A DNA stretch of 64,000 nucleotides from Leifsonia xyli subsp. cynodontis DSM 46306 (GCF_000470775.1 NC_022438.1:868001-932000), one strand, 5' to 3'; counted from the first letter of the stretch, positions 8,705 to 18,607 are shown. Translations and numbers: made by a program. Notes: generated from the sequence alone by a model not told the origin.

Positions 8705-10468
8705 ATGATGATGCCTGGAACCGGGAGCGGCGAGGCGGAGACTGCCGCCGACGCACTGACCTTCGCCGATCTCGGTCTGGACCGGGCCGTGCTCGCCGCC
8801 CTGAAGGACGTCGGCTACGAGACGCCGTCCGCCATCCAGGCCGCGACGATCCCGCTGCTGCTCGAGGGGAGGGACGTGGTCGGGCTCGCCCAGACCGGGA
8901 CGGGGAAGACGGCCGCCTTCGCCCTTCCCATTCTGTCCCGTCTCGATCTGTCGCAGAAGAGCCCGCAGGCTCTCGTGCTCGCCCCCACCCGCGAGCTGGC
9001 GCTGCAAGTGGCGGAGGCGTTCGAGAGCTATGCGACGCATCTGAAAGGCGTTCATCTGCTGCCGGTGTACGGCGGCCAGGGCTACGGGGTGCAGCTCTCC
9101 GCGCTGCGTCGAGGCGTGCATATCGTGGTGGGCACGCCCGGCCGCATCATGGATCACCTCGACAAGGGAACGCTCGACCTCTCCGCGCTCAAGCACCTCG
9201 TGCTCGATGAGGCCGACGAGATGCTGAAGATGGGTTTCGCCGAGGATGTGGAGACGATTCTCGCCGACACGCCCGATGACAAGCAGGTCGCGCTCTTCTC
9301 CGCGACGATGCCGGCGCAGATCCGCCGCATCTCGAAGAAGTACCTGCACGATCCCGAAGAGGTCACCGTCAAGGCCAGGACGACGACGTCGGCCAACACG
9401 ACGCAGCGCTATCTCGTCGTTTCGTACTCGCAGAAGGTCGACGCGCTCACTCGCATCCTCGAGGTCGAGAACTTCGAGGGGATGATCGTCTTCGTCCGCA
9501 CGAAGAACGAGACGGAGACGCTCGCGGAGCGGCTCCGGGCCCGTGGCTACTCGGCGGCGGCGATCAACGGCGACGTCGCACAGGCCCAGCGGGAGCGCAC
9601 AGTCGACCAGCTGAAATCGGGCAAGCTCGACATTCTGGTCGCCACGGATGTGGCGGCGCGGGGGCTCGATGTCGACCGCATCAGCCATGTCGTCAACTTC
9701 GACATCCCCGTCGACACCGAATCGTATGTCCATCGCATCGGCCGGACCGGCCGCGCCGGACGCAGCGGGGCGGCGATCAGCTTCGTCACCCCGCGCGAGC
9801 GCCGGCTTCTCACTGCGATCGAGAAGGCCACCCGTCAGCCGCTGACCCCGATGCAGCTCCCGAGCGTCGATGATGTCAACGTCACCCGCCTCGCCCGTTT
9901 CGACGACGCGATCACGGTCGCCCTCGCCCAGCAGGACCGCATCTCGCGGTTCCGCGACATCATCGCCCACTACGTATCCCATCACGATGTGCCCGAGGCG
10001 GATGTGGCGGCGGCGCTCGCTGTCGTCGCCCATGGGGAGGAGCCGCTGCTGCTCTCCGCCGACGATGCGCTCGCCCAGCGCATCGAGCGGGACGCTCGCG
10101 ACGACCGGCCCGGTCGTGACGATCGCGGCCGGGGTGAGCGTCCGGTGCGCCGCGACCGCGGTGACAGACCGATGGCGCCCTATCGCATCGAGGTCGGCAA
10201 ACGGCAGCGGGTGGAACCGCGCCAGATCGTCGGCGCGCTCGCGAACGAGGGCGGCCTGAGCCGCGACGACTTCGGCCACATCCGGATCATGCCCGACTTC
10301 TCGATCGTGGAGTTGCCGGCGGATCTCCCCGGGGGCACTCTCGCGCGGCTGACCGGAACGCGCATCAGCGGCAAGCTGATCGAACTGCGGCCGGACCGTG
10401 GCGCGGGAGCGCGGCGCAAACTGGACGAACGCGGGGAGCGTCCGCCCCGCAAGCCGCGGCGTCGCTGA
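8705..10468 (+). CDS. deaD: DEAD-box RNA helicase (DeaD/CsdA type)
   Basis: 587-residue ATP-dependent RNA helicase for ribosome assembly or RNA turnover. Motifs in order: Q motif (F-x-D-L-G-L ... TPSAIQ), motif I AQTGTGKT, Ia APTRELALQ, GG, TPGRIMD, II DEAD (VLDEADEML), III SAT, IV, V ATDVAARGLD, VI HRIGRTGRAGRSG. A C-terminal DbpA-type RNA-binding domain (about residues 490-565, RIEVGKRQRVEPRQIVGALANE) follows an Arg/Asp-rich linker. These place it with DeaD rather than RhlE. Possibly cold-induced as in other bacteria; no direct evidence here. Confidence 0.93.
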   Translation: MMMPGTGSGEAETAADALTFADLGLDRAVLAALKDVGYETPSAIQAATIPLLLEGRDVVGLAQTGTGKTAAFALPILSRLDLSQKSPQALVLAPTRELALQVAEAFESYATHLKGVHLLPVYGGQGYGVQLSALRRGVHIVVGTPGRIMDHLDKGTLDLSALKHLVLDEADEMLKMGFAEDVETILADTPDDKQVALFSATMPAQIRRISKKYLHDPEEVTVKARTTTSANTTQRYLVVSYSQKVDALTRILEVENFEGMIVFVRTKNETETLAERLRARGYSAAAINGDVAQAQRERTVDQLKSGKLDILVATDVAARGLDVDRISHVVNFDIPVDTESYVHRIGRTGRAGRSGAAISFVTPRERRLLTAIEKATRQPLTPMQLPSVDDVNVTRLARFDDAITVALAQQDRISRFRDIIAHYVSHHDVPEADVAAALAVVAHGEEPLLLSADDALAQRIERDARDDRPGRDDRGRGERPVRRDRGDRPMAPYRIEVGKRQRVEPRQIVGALANEGGLSRDDFGHIRIMPDFSIVELPADLPGGTLARLTGTRISGKLIELRPDRGAGARRKLDERGERPPRKPRRR

Positions 10469-11880
10469 TCGGCCCGGTTCAGTCCTTCCCGATGGCCTTG
10501 GTGACCGGTCACCGGCTGGTTCTCGTCGAAGGCGGTGACGGGGCGGTGGAAGCCGCGGGTGAGCACCACCAGGTAGACGAAGCCGATCGCGGTCCAGACC
10601 AGGCCGCCGACGAGCGCGTCCACATGCAGATTCGCCCACAGGATGCCGGTCAGCACCATGCCGAGGCCCGGCAGCGCGATGAAGGTGACGATGTCCTTCG
10701 GTGTGCGCCGGCGACCCTTCCGGATCGCGAACCAGGCGATGACCGAGACATTGACGAAAGTGAACGCGATCAGCGCTCCGAAGTTGATGAACGCGGCAAT
10801 GAGCTTCAGCGTGAAAGCGGCAGCGAGCAGGCTGATGAGGCCGACCAGGACGATGTTGAACGTGGGGGTGCGCGTCTTCGGGTCGATGTGGCCGAAGAGG
10901 CGCCGCGGGAGGACGTTGTTGCGCCCCATCACGAGGAGCATGCGGGACACGGAGGCGTGCGAGGCGAGTCCGGAGGCCAGCGTCGCGCAGAAGCCGGCCG
11001 CGGTCAGCGCGGCCTGAAGCACAGGGCCGCCGACCTGGAGGCCGATCTGCGGCAGTGTGCTGTCCTCGATCGCCTCGACCGGGAACGCCGATGAGGAAGG
11101 GAACCGTAGCTGGGTGAAGTAGGCGGCGATCAGGAAGATCGCTCCGCCGATGAGGACCGTGAACAGGATCGCGCGCGGCATGATCGCCGGCGACGTCGCC
11201 TCTTCTGCGTACATGGTCACCGCGTCGAAGCCGATGAAGGAGAAGCACACGATCGTCGCGCCCGTCAGGACAGCGCCCATCGTGACGCTGTCGTGGAAGA
11301 ACGGGTGCAGAGAGGCGACGGTTCCCGCCGCCTCTCCCCGCGCCAGCTGGGCGATGACGAGAACGACGAACACCGCGATGACGACGATCGAGAACACGAG
11401 CAGGAGCATGTTGAGATTCGAGGTGCCACGCATGGTTAAGAAGATGATCGAGGTGACGACGGCGCAGTAGACGACCACCCAGATCCAGCCGGGGACACCG
11501 GGGAACAGGGCCTCCAGATAGCTGCGGACGATCAGGCAGTTGACCATCGGCAGGAGCATATAGTCGATGAGCGAGGTCCAGCCGACCATGAAGCCGACGT
11601 TCGGGTGGACGGACTCGCGAACATAGGTGTAGGCCGAGCCGGCGCTCGGGATGGCACCGGCCATCTTCCCGTAGCTGACGGCGGTGAACATCATCACGCT
11701 CAGGGCGACCAGGTACGCGGACGGAACCACATCGTTCGTCTCCCGCGACACCATGCCGAAGGTGTCGAACACCACGGTTGGAGTCATATAGCCGAGTCCG
11801 AGGCCGACGATGGCCCAGAGCCCGAGAGTGCGCTTCAGAGTCCCGCTTCGGGGCGTCGGTGGCGCTGAGGTGCTCGACAA
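10180..11880 (-). CDS. APC-family amino acid permease with frameshifted C-terminus
   Basis: Twelve-helix amino acid transporter. The first ~460 residues are a complete APC permease, beginning at TTG 11880 with GGAG ribosome site and showing GLGYMTPTVVFDTFG in helix 1. After DENQPVT the frame runs on for about 100 residues antisense into the 3' end of the helicase gene. Deleting one 7-bp unit of the repeat at about 10501-10515 would restore VTKAIGKD and a stop at 10479, so the natural end is probably there. The helices are unaffected, so function may survive. Confidence 0.8.
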   Translation of the reverse strand: MSSTSAPPTPRSGTLKRTLGLWAIVGLGLGYMTPTVVFDTFGMVSRETNDVVPSAYLVALSVMMFTAVSYGKMAGAIPSAGSAYTYVRESVHPNVGFMVGWTSLIDYMLLPMVNCLIVRSYLEALFPGVPGWIWVVVYCAVVTSIIFLTMRGTSNLNMLLLVFSIVVIAVFVVLVIAQLARGEAAGTVASLHPFFHDSVTMGAVLTGATIVCFSFIGFDAVTMYAEEATSPAIMPRAILFTVLIGGAIFLIAAYFTQLRFPSSSAFPVEAIEDSTLPQIGLQVGGPVLQAALTAAGFCATLASGLASHASVSRMLLVMGRNNVLPRRLFGHIDPKTRTPTFNIVLVGLISLLAAAFTLKLIAAFINFGALIAFTFVNVSVIAWFAIRKGRRRTPKDIVTFIALPGLGMVLTGILWANLHVDALVGGLVWTAIGFVYLVVLTRGFHRPVTAFDENQPVTGHQGHREGLNRADQRRRGLRGGRSPRSSSLRRAPAPRSGRSSISLPLMRVPVSRARVPPGRSAGNSTIEKSGMIRMWPKSSRLRPPSFASAPTIWRGSTRCRLPTSMR

Positions 11881-11996
11881 TATTCTCCTTCGGGAACGGT
11901 TCGGGGCCGCTGGAGGCCCATTATGCCAGGAGGCCGGGCGTCAGCGGTGGTAGGCCAGCGGGGCGGGGACGGCGCCGGTGCGGGCCGGCGATCCGG

Positions 11997-13019
11997 TCAT
12001 CCGCGCCATGCCCCCACAGCCTCCAGCAGCTCGGTCTGGCGCTCCTCCGTCGCGAAAGACGCCTCGATGGAGGTGCGGGCGAAGCGTTTCGCCTGGTCGG
12101 CCGTGACGCCGAGCGCGTCCCGCACCGCGAGATAGTTGTCACCGATGTAGCCGCCGAAGTACGCGGGATCGTCCGAGTTGACGGTGACGCGCACACCGGC
12201 CTCGTCCAGGTGCAGCAGGGGGTGTTCGGCGAGTCCGGCGACGGTGCGCAGCCGCACGTTCGAGAGCGGGCAGACTGTGAGCGGTGTGCCGTCCGCCGCG
12301 AGCCGGCGCAGCAACTCCGTGTCCTCCACCGCGCGGATGCCGTGGTCGATCCGCTCGACGCCCAGCAGATCCAGCGCCTGGTGGATGTAGGCGGGCGGGC
12401 CTTCCTCGCCCGCGTGCGCGACGGTCCGCAGGCCGGCGTCGCGGGCGCGGGCGAACGCCCCGGCGAACAGTTCCGGCGGGTAGCCGACCTCGGCCGAGTC
12501 GAGACCGACGCCGAGCAGCCGCTCCGGGCGAGTCAGCGCGGCGCTGAGTACGGCGTCCGCGGACTCGACCGGCTGGTCGCGCAGGAAGCAGAGGATCAGG
12601 CCGCCGGTGATGTCGAGGTCGCGCTCGGCCTCCGCCAGCGCCCCGCCGATGCCGTCCACGACCGCCTCGATCGGGATGCCGCGGGCCGTGTGGGCTTGCG
12701 GGTCGAAGAACAGCTCGGCGTGCCGCACGCCCTGGGAGGCTGCCCTGCGCAGGTAGCGGCGGGTCAGCTCGGCGAAGTCGTCCTCGGTGCGCAGCACCTC
12801 CATCGTCGCGTAGTAGAGGTCGAGGAAGGACTGCAGATCGCGGAAGTCGTACTGGGCCGCGAGCTCGTCGACGGAACCGTAGGGGAGGGAGACGCCGCTA
12901 CGGCCGGCGAGCTCGAAGGCCAGCTCCGGTTCGAGGGCGCCCTCGATGTGGAGGTGGAGTTCGGCCTTGGGGAGCGAGAGGAGGGCGGCGTCGGAGGGCG
13001 GCGCTGGCTGTGCGGTCAT
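11997..13019 (-). CDS. add: Adenosine/adenine deaminase
   Basis: 340-residue zinc-dependent aminohydrolase that deaminates adenosine or adenine in purine salvage. Zinc ligands HLH (in ELHLHIEG) near residue 22, His of TVAHAGEE, catalytic Glu in the same motif, and Asp pair in NSDDPAYFGGY. The variants HIEGALEPE and SDDPAYFGGY are those of the adenine-deaminase branch (Aah1 type), so adenine is at least as likely a substrate as adenosine. Lies next to the permease gene, separated by about 115 bp on the same strand. Confidence 0.85.
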   Translation of the reverse strand: MTAQPAPPSDAALLSLPKAELHLHIEGALEPELAFELAGRSGVSLPYGSVDELAAQYDFRDLQSFLDLYYATMEVLRTEDDFAELTRRYLRRAASQGVRHAELFFDPQAHTARGIPIEAVVDGIGGALAEAERDLDITGGLILCFLRDQPVESADAVLSAALTRPERLLGVGLDSAEVGYPPELFAGAFARARDAGLRTVAHAGEEGPPAYIHQALDLLGVERIDHGIRAVEDTELLRRLAADGTPLTVCPLSNVRLRTVAGLAEHPLLHLDEAGVRVTVNSDDPAYFGGYIGDNYLAVRDALGVTADQAKRFARTSIEASFATEERQTELLEAVGAWRG

Positions 13020-13099
13020 GCTTCCGATCCTCCCACCGGGTGAGGCTTCTCCGTCATCGGGACGACGCGAGCGCTCGCACGGATCGGTAGCGTCGGAGG

Positions 13100-13492
13100 A
13101 TGATCGCCCCTGCTCGCCGCCGCGCCGCTCGAAGCCGTGCCGGGCTCCTCGCCGTCGCGGCCGGTCTCGTGCTCCACTTCGCCGCCGACAGCGCGGCGGG
13201 CTCGTTCGCTGCCGATGCTCTCTACGCGGTCCTGCTCTTCGCTCTCGTCGCCCTGGTCGTTCCCCGCTGGCCTGCGCTCCGCATCGCCGCTGTGGTTTTC
13301 GCCGCCTGCGCGGCGATCGAACTCGCGCAGCTCACCGGTGTCCCCGCCTGGCTCTCGACGGCGATCCCCGGTGCGGCACTCGTCTTCGGCACGACGTTCC
13401 AGTTTACTGACCTGATCGCTTACGCTTTCGGTGCGGCGCTCGCCGCAGCGGTGGACGGTGGAATCGGGAAGCGCGCGGCAGGATCTCCCTGA
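13100..13492 (+). CDS. DUF2809-family membrane protein
   Basis: 130-residue protein with four hydrophobic helices. The pattern A-I-E-L-A-Q-L-T-G-V-P followed by P-G-A-A-L-V-F-G-T-T-F-Q-F-T-D-L-I-A-Y matches the DUF2809 family. Function unknown. Divergent from the deaminase gene with an 80-bp shared upstream region. After it, 13493-13653 shows no recognisable feature. Confidence 0.7.
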   Translation: MIAPARRRAARSRAGLLAVAAGLVLHFAADSAAGSFAADALYAVLLFALVALVVPRWPALRIAAVVFAACAAIELAQLTGVPAWLSTAIPGAALVFGTTFQFTDLIAYAFGAALAAAVDGGIGKRAAGSP

Positions 13493-13653
13493 GCTCTGCG
13501 GAGGACTTCCACCCCGTCGATCCGCCGCCGCGCCCGCCAGCGGCAACACCGAGTCGATGACGGGTCGCATCGCGTGCGGAGACGAGCCGGGTCAGACGCT
13601 CTCGCGCACGGCGGCCGGAGACGTCGCCGCCCTGGCCGGAACGGCGACGAGGT

Positions 13654-14895
13654 TCATGGTCCGGCCGGGGCCCGATCGGTGCGCCGGCCGAGAACCTCCC
13701 GGATCTTCACCTTGTTCGAGTACTCGATCGATCCGTACCGGAAGAGCCGCACCGCGAGACGCATCACGATCGTGGCGAGCACGAACAGCTCGACGATGAT
13801 GATGATCGCCTGCCAGAGCGGAAGCGAGCCGAAAGCGTTCAGGAGGAGCGCGGTGATCGGCGCTGTGAAGGGGAAGTAGGCGAGGAGCTGCACGATCGGA
13901 GACTGCGGCGAGCTGACCGCGAAGCCGAACGCGTACAGCGGGATGACCACGGCGAAGATCATCACGGAGAACACCGGCGCTGTATCCTTCGCGGTCGGCA
14001 TCACCGCGCCGACGGCCACCAGTGTGCCCGTGAAGAGCGCGAACCCGCCGATCAGGATCAGCGCGCCCACGATCATCTTCTGCGGATCGAAGACGAGGCC
14101 GCTCAGGTCGAGATTCGGGATGTTGAGCTGATCGCGGAAGAACATGTACCCCACCAGCATGGGCAGAGCGAACACCGCGATCTGGATGAGGCCGATCGCG
14201 AACAGCGAGATCACTTTGCCGATCAGCAGGTTCGTCGGGTTGATCGTCGTGAGGATCATCTCCGTGACGCGGTTCTCCTTCTCCTCCAGAGTGGAGTTCA
14301 GCATCTGGTTGCCGAGGAAGACGATCACGATGAAGAACGCCGCGAGGAAGAGGAGGGCGGGCAGAATGGCCTCGAATCCGGGTGCGATCTCGCCGTCCTT
14401 GAACGTCGTGGTCGTGGTGCTCACCCCGCCGCGCAGGATGGCGGCGCTTATCGGGTCGGCCAGCCGCTTCTCCACGCTGGCCGACAGGAGCGACTGCGCG
14501 ACAGCGGCGTACTTGCCGTTCTCCAACAGACCGACATCGGCTCCCCACACCCTGACCGTCTGCGTGGCCGGATCGGCGGGGTAGTCGATGTAGGCCTCGG
14601 CGCTTCCCGACTGCGCCTTCTCGACGCCTTCGGCGCTGCTCGGAATCTCCTGGCCGCCGTACTCGCGGGCGAGCGCAGGGTCCACGAGCCCGGAGGCATC
14701 GCTGTAGAGGAAGTCGAAGCGGGCGTTCTTCTGCTGGTCCGCGGTGTCCGCGGTCGCGGCGTTGGAGGCGATGACGAGGGCCCCGAGCCCGAACACGAGG
14801 ATCGGCACGATGAGCGTGACCGCCCAGAACTGGCGTTTGGAGATCGTTCACAGGAACTCGAACGCGATGACGGTGGACAGATTGTGGCGGGCCAT
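13654..14895 (-). pseudogene. ABC-2 type exporter permease (NatB-like), nonsense-interrupted
   Basis: Permease with one N-terminal helix, a ~150-residue extracytoplasmic domain and five or six C-terminal helices, including FLGNQMLNSTLEEKENRVTEM-type sequence typical of NatB/YhaP. The gene should start at ATG 14895 (MARHNLSTVIAFEFL), but codon 16 is TGA (14848-14850), most easily a C-to-T change of an Arg codon before TISKRQFW. The remaining 384-residue frame could restart at an internal GTG. Paired with the frameshifted ATPase just upstream, the whole exporter is probably dead. Confidence 0.8.
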
Positions 14896-14896
14896 G

Positions 14897-15833
14897 TCAG
14901 TTCTCCTCGCGGCTGTCGGCGCCGTAGACCTCGACGAAGATGTCATCGAGCGATTTGCGGGTGGGGGCGAAGCGGGTGACGCGGATTCCCGCGTCCAGCA
15001 GTCCGTTCAGGATGCCGGCCGTGTCCGCGTCGTTCGCGACCTCCGGCTCTGCGCGGCCGGCGGTGTCCGTGGCGATCCGGTAGGCGGGGGAGTCCGGCAC
15101 GGCCCCATCGTGGTCGACGTGGATGATCGTCCCGCCGAACTGCTCCTGCACCTCCTCGACGGTGCCGTACGCCCGTGAGACGCCGTCCTTCAGCAGGATG
15201 ACGCGGTCGCAGAGCCGTTCCACCTCCTCCATCTGGTGCGTGACCATCATCACCGTGGAGCCGGCGCGCTTCTGGTCGTCGATGATGTCCATGAGCAGGC
15301 GGCGGTTCACCGGGTCGAAGCCCTTGGTCGGCTCGTCCAGGATGAGGAGCTCCGGCATGGTTCATGATCGTCACGCCGAGCTGCACCTTCTGCTGCTGGC
15401 CGCCGGAGAGCTTGTCGAGCCGGACTTTCTCCTTCTCGCCGATGCCGACGCGCTCCAAGTACTCGCGCGACCAGCGGCGGGCGGACTCCCTGCCGAGTCC
15501 CTTGAGCCTGCCGAAGTAGACCATGACGTCGATCACGGACTCCTTCTTGTAGAGGCCGCGTTCTTCGGGGAGGTAGCCCAGCCGCTCGCCCGCCTCGGGG
15601 CTGAACGGCTTGCCGTCGATGTGGAGGACGCCCGCGGTCGGCTGGTAGATGCCGAGCAGTGCGCGGATGGTGGTCGTCTTGCCTGAGCCGTTGCTGCCCA
15701 GGAAGCCGAAAGTCTCACCGCGGGCAATGTCGAAGGAGAGGTCGCGGATCACCGTCGTGCGGCCGAAGTCCATCCGGAAGCCGGCGATGTGGACGAGGGG
15801 GCTGGTGCTGGAGGCGGGGGCGGCTGTACACAC
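14897..15833 (-). pseudogene. ABC exporter ATP-binding protein (NatA-like), frameshifted
   Basis: ATPase half of the exporter. The first frame has Walker A GSNGSGKTT and signature LSGGQQQK, then loses register after VTIMN near 15360; the second frame resumes with PELLILDEPTKGFD (Walker B) and the switch His in VMMVTHQMEEV, ending 2 bp before the permease start. About 310 residues in all, the usual length. One indel or small substitution separates the frames. Confidence 0.85.
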
Positions 15834-15925
15834 TGAACCGAGCCTAGGGGGTGGAGTGGGTTGTGTCAGGCACTCGCGCGCTCTACTGTGTTTAATAGAT
15901 ATTTTGATAAAGGAACTGATTGACT

Positions 15926-16294
15926 ATGAAAGCCGACACGGGTCTGGACGCTCGGCTCGGCCGGGCTTTCCAGGCTCTCGCCGACCCGGTCCGCCGGGCG
16001 ATGATCGGCCGGCTCAGTCGGGGGCCGGCCACCGTGAACGAACTCGCCGAGCCGTTCGCGATCAGCACGCAAGCGGTCTCCCGTCACATCCAGGTGCTCC
16101 ACCAGGCCGGACTCGTCACGCGCAGCCGGGAGGCGCAGCGCCGGCCTGTACACCTCGCCCCGGCCGCCCTCGAGGAGCTGACTCGGTGGATCGAGCGCCA
16201 CCGCCTCATCCACGAGCAGCGTTCCCGTTCGCTCGACACTGTCGCTGGGGCGAAGGGCGGCGGGAGACCGCAGGAGACGCCCGGGAGCGAGTGA
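15926..16294 (+). CDS. ArsR-family transcriptional regulator
   Basis: 122-residue winged-helix repressor: FQALADPVRRAMIGRLSRGPATVNELAEPF... with recognition helix ISTQAVSRHIQVLHQAGLV. No metal-binding Cys pair (ELCVCDL) is present, so it is not a metal sensor; it resembles the ArsR proteins that control SRPBCC/AHSA1 genes. ATG 15926 follows AAAGGA. Divergent from the broken ABC exporter with an AT-rich 90-bp gap, which it may once have controlled. Confidence 0.85.
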   Translation: MKADTGLDARLGRAFQALADPVRRAMIGRLSRGPATVNELAEPFAISTQAVSRHIQVLHQAGLVTRSREAQRRPVHLAPAALEELTRWIERHRLIHEQRSRSLDTVAGAKGGGRPQETPGSE

Positions 16295-16301
16295 GGCTCC
16301 G

Positions 16302-17081
16302 CTACGCCAGGGCCTTGAGCAGGGCTGGGTGCAGCAGTCCGTTGGTGGCCAGCGAAGAGCCGTTCCCCGGGCCCGAGGCGCCCGTCACCGAGGTGAAGGC
16401 GCCGCCGGCCTCCTCCACGATCGGGATCAGCGCCGCCAGGTCGTACGTCTTCACGTCGAATTCGGCCACCGCGTCGAGGACGCCCTCGGCGAGCAGCATA
16501 TAGGACCACATATCGCCGTACGCCCGATCGCGCCAGACCCGGCGGGAGAGGGCGATGAGCTTGTCCAGGTAGCCGGCCCGGTCCCACTGCTGGATGCTCT
16601 GGAAGCTCAGCGACGCGTGTTCCAGCTCGGAGACGCCGGAGACCCGCAGACGCCGAGGCTCGGAGCCGTCGGCATTCGCCGTCCACGCGCCCGCACCGGC
16701 CGCCGCCCACCAGCGCTTCCCGAGGGCCGGTGAGCTGACGACGCCGACGACCGGCTCGCCGTCGATCGCGAGTGCGATGAGAGTGCCCCACACCGGCACG
16801 CCGCGCAGGTAGTTGGATGTCCCGTCGATCGGGTCGATGATCCACTGCCGGGCCGTGTCGCCCGCGCTGCCGAACTCCTCGCCCAGGATGCCATCGCCCG
16901 GCCGCTCCGTCGCCAGCGCATCCCGCAGCGCTCGTTCGACCGCGAGATCGGCCTCGGTGACGAAGGTGTGGTCCGGCTTCGTGTCGACGTGCAGGTCGCG
17001 CACGCGGTAGTGCCCGGAGGAGAAAGCGTCGGCGGTATCCGCGAGGCGGAGGGCGAGAGCCAGGTCGTCATCGAGGGTCAC
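16302..17081 (-). CDS. hisN: Inositol-monophosphatase-family phosphatase, probable histidinol-phosphatase
   Basis: 259 residues, Mg-dependent phosphatase fold. Metal ligands are visible in GEEFG (Glu about 67) and WIIDPIDGTSNY (Asp-Pro-Ile-Asp-Gly-Thr, about 82-90), with the C-terminal Asp in KTYDLAAL. The combination FVTEADLAVERALR and RDRAYGDMWSYMLLAEG is characteristic of actinobacterial HisN, which makes histidinol from histidinol phosphate. An inositol-1-phosphate role cannot be excluded. Convergent with the ArsR gene, 7 bp apart. Start is GTG 17081. Confidence 0.82.
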   Translation of the reverse strand: MTLDDDLALALRLADTADAFSSGHYRVRDLHVDTKPDHTFVTEADLAVERALRDALATERPGDGILGEEFGSAGDTARQWIIDPIDGTSNYLRGVPVWGTLIALAIDGEPVVGVVSSPALGKRWWAAAGAGAWTANADGSEPRRLRVSGVSELEHASLSFQSIQQWDRAGYLDKLIALSRRVWRDRAYGDMWSYMLLAEGVLDAVAEFDVKTYDLAALIPIVEEAGGAFTSVTGASGPGNGSSLATNGLLHPALLKALA

Positions 17082-17194
17082 GCACTGAGCCTAGCGGTGG
17101 CGGGCTGAGACACGCCCGGGCGCCGAGTCCCGATTGGCGGACGGCGCTGGGCGGATGCTAATGTGGGACCCCGGTTCTGATCGCTGGATCGAAT

Positions 17195-17270
17195 GCGCCT
17201 CTAGCTCAATCGGCAGAGCAATTGACTCTTAATCAATGGGTTCAGGGTTCAAGTCCCTGGGGGCGCACCA
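17195..17270 (+). tRNA. tRNA-Lys (anticodon CUU)
   Basis: Acceptor GCGCCTC/GGGGCGC, D arm with GCTCAATCGGCAGAGCA, anticodon stem TTGA/TCAA with loop ACTCTTAA (CTT), T arm GGGTTCAAGTCCC, discriminator A and encoded CCA. A complete tRNA; its 3' end is overlapped antisense by the 3' end of the XRE regulator gene. Confidence 0.95.
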
Positions 17271-17525
17271 TGTCGGGTCGTCTACCTCTCCCATGAGGTA
17301 GGCGACCGATGTCTTTAACGCGGCAGCGATAGTGGTGAGTTGAGTCGCTGACCAACTGAGATTCCCCCTCAGTCGCTTGCCTAGGTGACTCTGGTTCATG
17401 CCAATCGTTTCACCGAGCGCGGTCTGTGTGATCTGGCGATCCCACATCAGCATATGCACACGCCGACCCACCAAAGCATCTACGTCGTGTGTCGGTGGCT
17501 GAATTTTCAGTCCTGTAGTGCTCAT
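17229..17525 (-). CDS. XRE-family helix-turn-helix regulator, 3' end inside tRNA-Lys
   Basis: 98 residues from ATG 17525. A Cro/C1-type HTH is clear: ITQTALGETIGMNQSHLGKRLRG followed by SATQLTTIAAALKTSVAYLMG. The last ~14 residues (CAPRDLNPEPID) are simply the antisense of the tRNA-Lys 3' half, so the reading frame reaches its stop only by running into the tRNA. Such genes abutting a tRNA 3' end are usual for prophage or integrative-element remnants. No integrase is visible nearby. Confidence 0.65.
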   Translation of the reverse strand: MSTTGLKIQPPTHDVDALVGRRVHMLMWDRQITQTALGETIGMNQSHLGKRLRGNLSWSATQLTTIAAALKTSVAYLMGEVDDPTWCAPRDLNPEPID

Positions 17526-17774
17526 GTTGTGAGGATACTGACAAATTGGGTAAGAATCAACTTGCGAATTAGTCGGTAGGTGCTTACTCTGGCATCGTAT
17601 TGCTGGCGGAAAAAGCACTGCAACAACCGCCCCCGGAAAATCCTCATTTCACACGACGTAGCGACCGTCGGGGCGCTCTCGGCGAGAGATGCCGCGTCGG
17701 CATCAAGAGGAATACACCTCGGAGCTCCGCGTTGTCTTCTGCGATATCAGAAACAGAACGACAAGGAACGCACA

Positions 17775-18607
17775 ATGGATGGGCTGGACGCGCTTTCGTC
17801 CCCCGATCTGGCGGCTCGGTTCCGCCATCGCATCGGCTTTCCCGCCGAACGGGCCTTGTTCGCCGGGGAGACCGGCTCCCGAGTGGATCGGGACGCGCTC
17901 GACGCCTTCCTGGTGGCGGCGGGACGGAGCATCCCGTTCGAGAACCTCGCCCTGATGGACGGCGGCGCTGAGAAGATCAACCCCACGACCATCGCCGCGA
18001 AGATCCTCGACCGGTGGGAAGGCGGGCTCTGCTACGAGATCAACCCCCTGCTCGCACTCGCGCTGCGCGCCGAGGGGTTCGACGCTCGCGTGATCCGCGC
18101 CACGATCGCCGATCCCGACACCGACGACGGCTGGTTCCCTCTGTCTCGGACGCATGTGACGGCGCTGCTCCCCATCGGCGGCGGCCTGTTCCTCGCCGAC
18201 GCGGGCTTCGGACTCAAGCAACCGCTCGGTCTCGTCCCGTGGGCGACGACGAAGGAGTCCGCACACCGCACGGCCGGTATCGTGCCGTCGCCGGAGTGCA
18301 GGGCGCCCAATGGATGCTCCAGTACGACCACGGCGATGGCTGGGCGAACGGGTACGGGTTCTCGGCCGACGACCGGATCGAGGATGCGGCGACGCTGGAC
18401 GAGATCCGCGATCTCATCGCCCATCGGAGCGAGTCGGTCTTCAACAGGGGACCACTGGTGGCCCTGCCGACCGAACGCGGCAGGCTGGTGCTGAGCGCTT
18501 CCGGTCTGACCGAGGTCCGCGACGGCCGGAAGAGCGTCCACCCGCTTGGACCCGACGAGATCGCGACGGTCGCCCGGTTGTTCTTCCGTCCCTTCGGCGT
18601 CGCCTGA
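17775..18607 (+). pseudogene. Arylamine N-acetyltransferase, frameshifted
   Basis: Acetyl-CoA-dependent arylamine N-acetyltransferase. The catalytic triad is legible: Cys in WEGGLCYEINPL, His in RTHVTALL and Asp in LADAGFG. After ATTKESAHR the frame breaks near 18270 and continues in the next frame with YRAVAGVQGAQWMLQYDHGDGW to FFRPFGVA. Total about 277 residues, normal for the family. ATG 17775 follows AAGGAA. One single-base indel explains the break. Confidence 0.85.

Noticed and set aside
8651..11248. 865-residue open frame antisense to the helicase and overlapping the permease
   Set aside because: Low-complexity Arg/Asp/His-rich translation of the complementary strand of GC-rich genes, with no recognisable domain.
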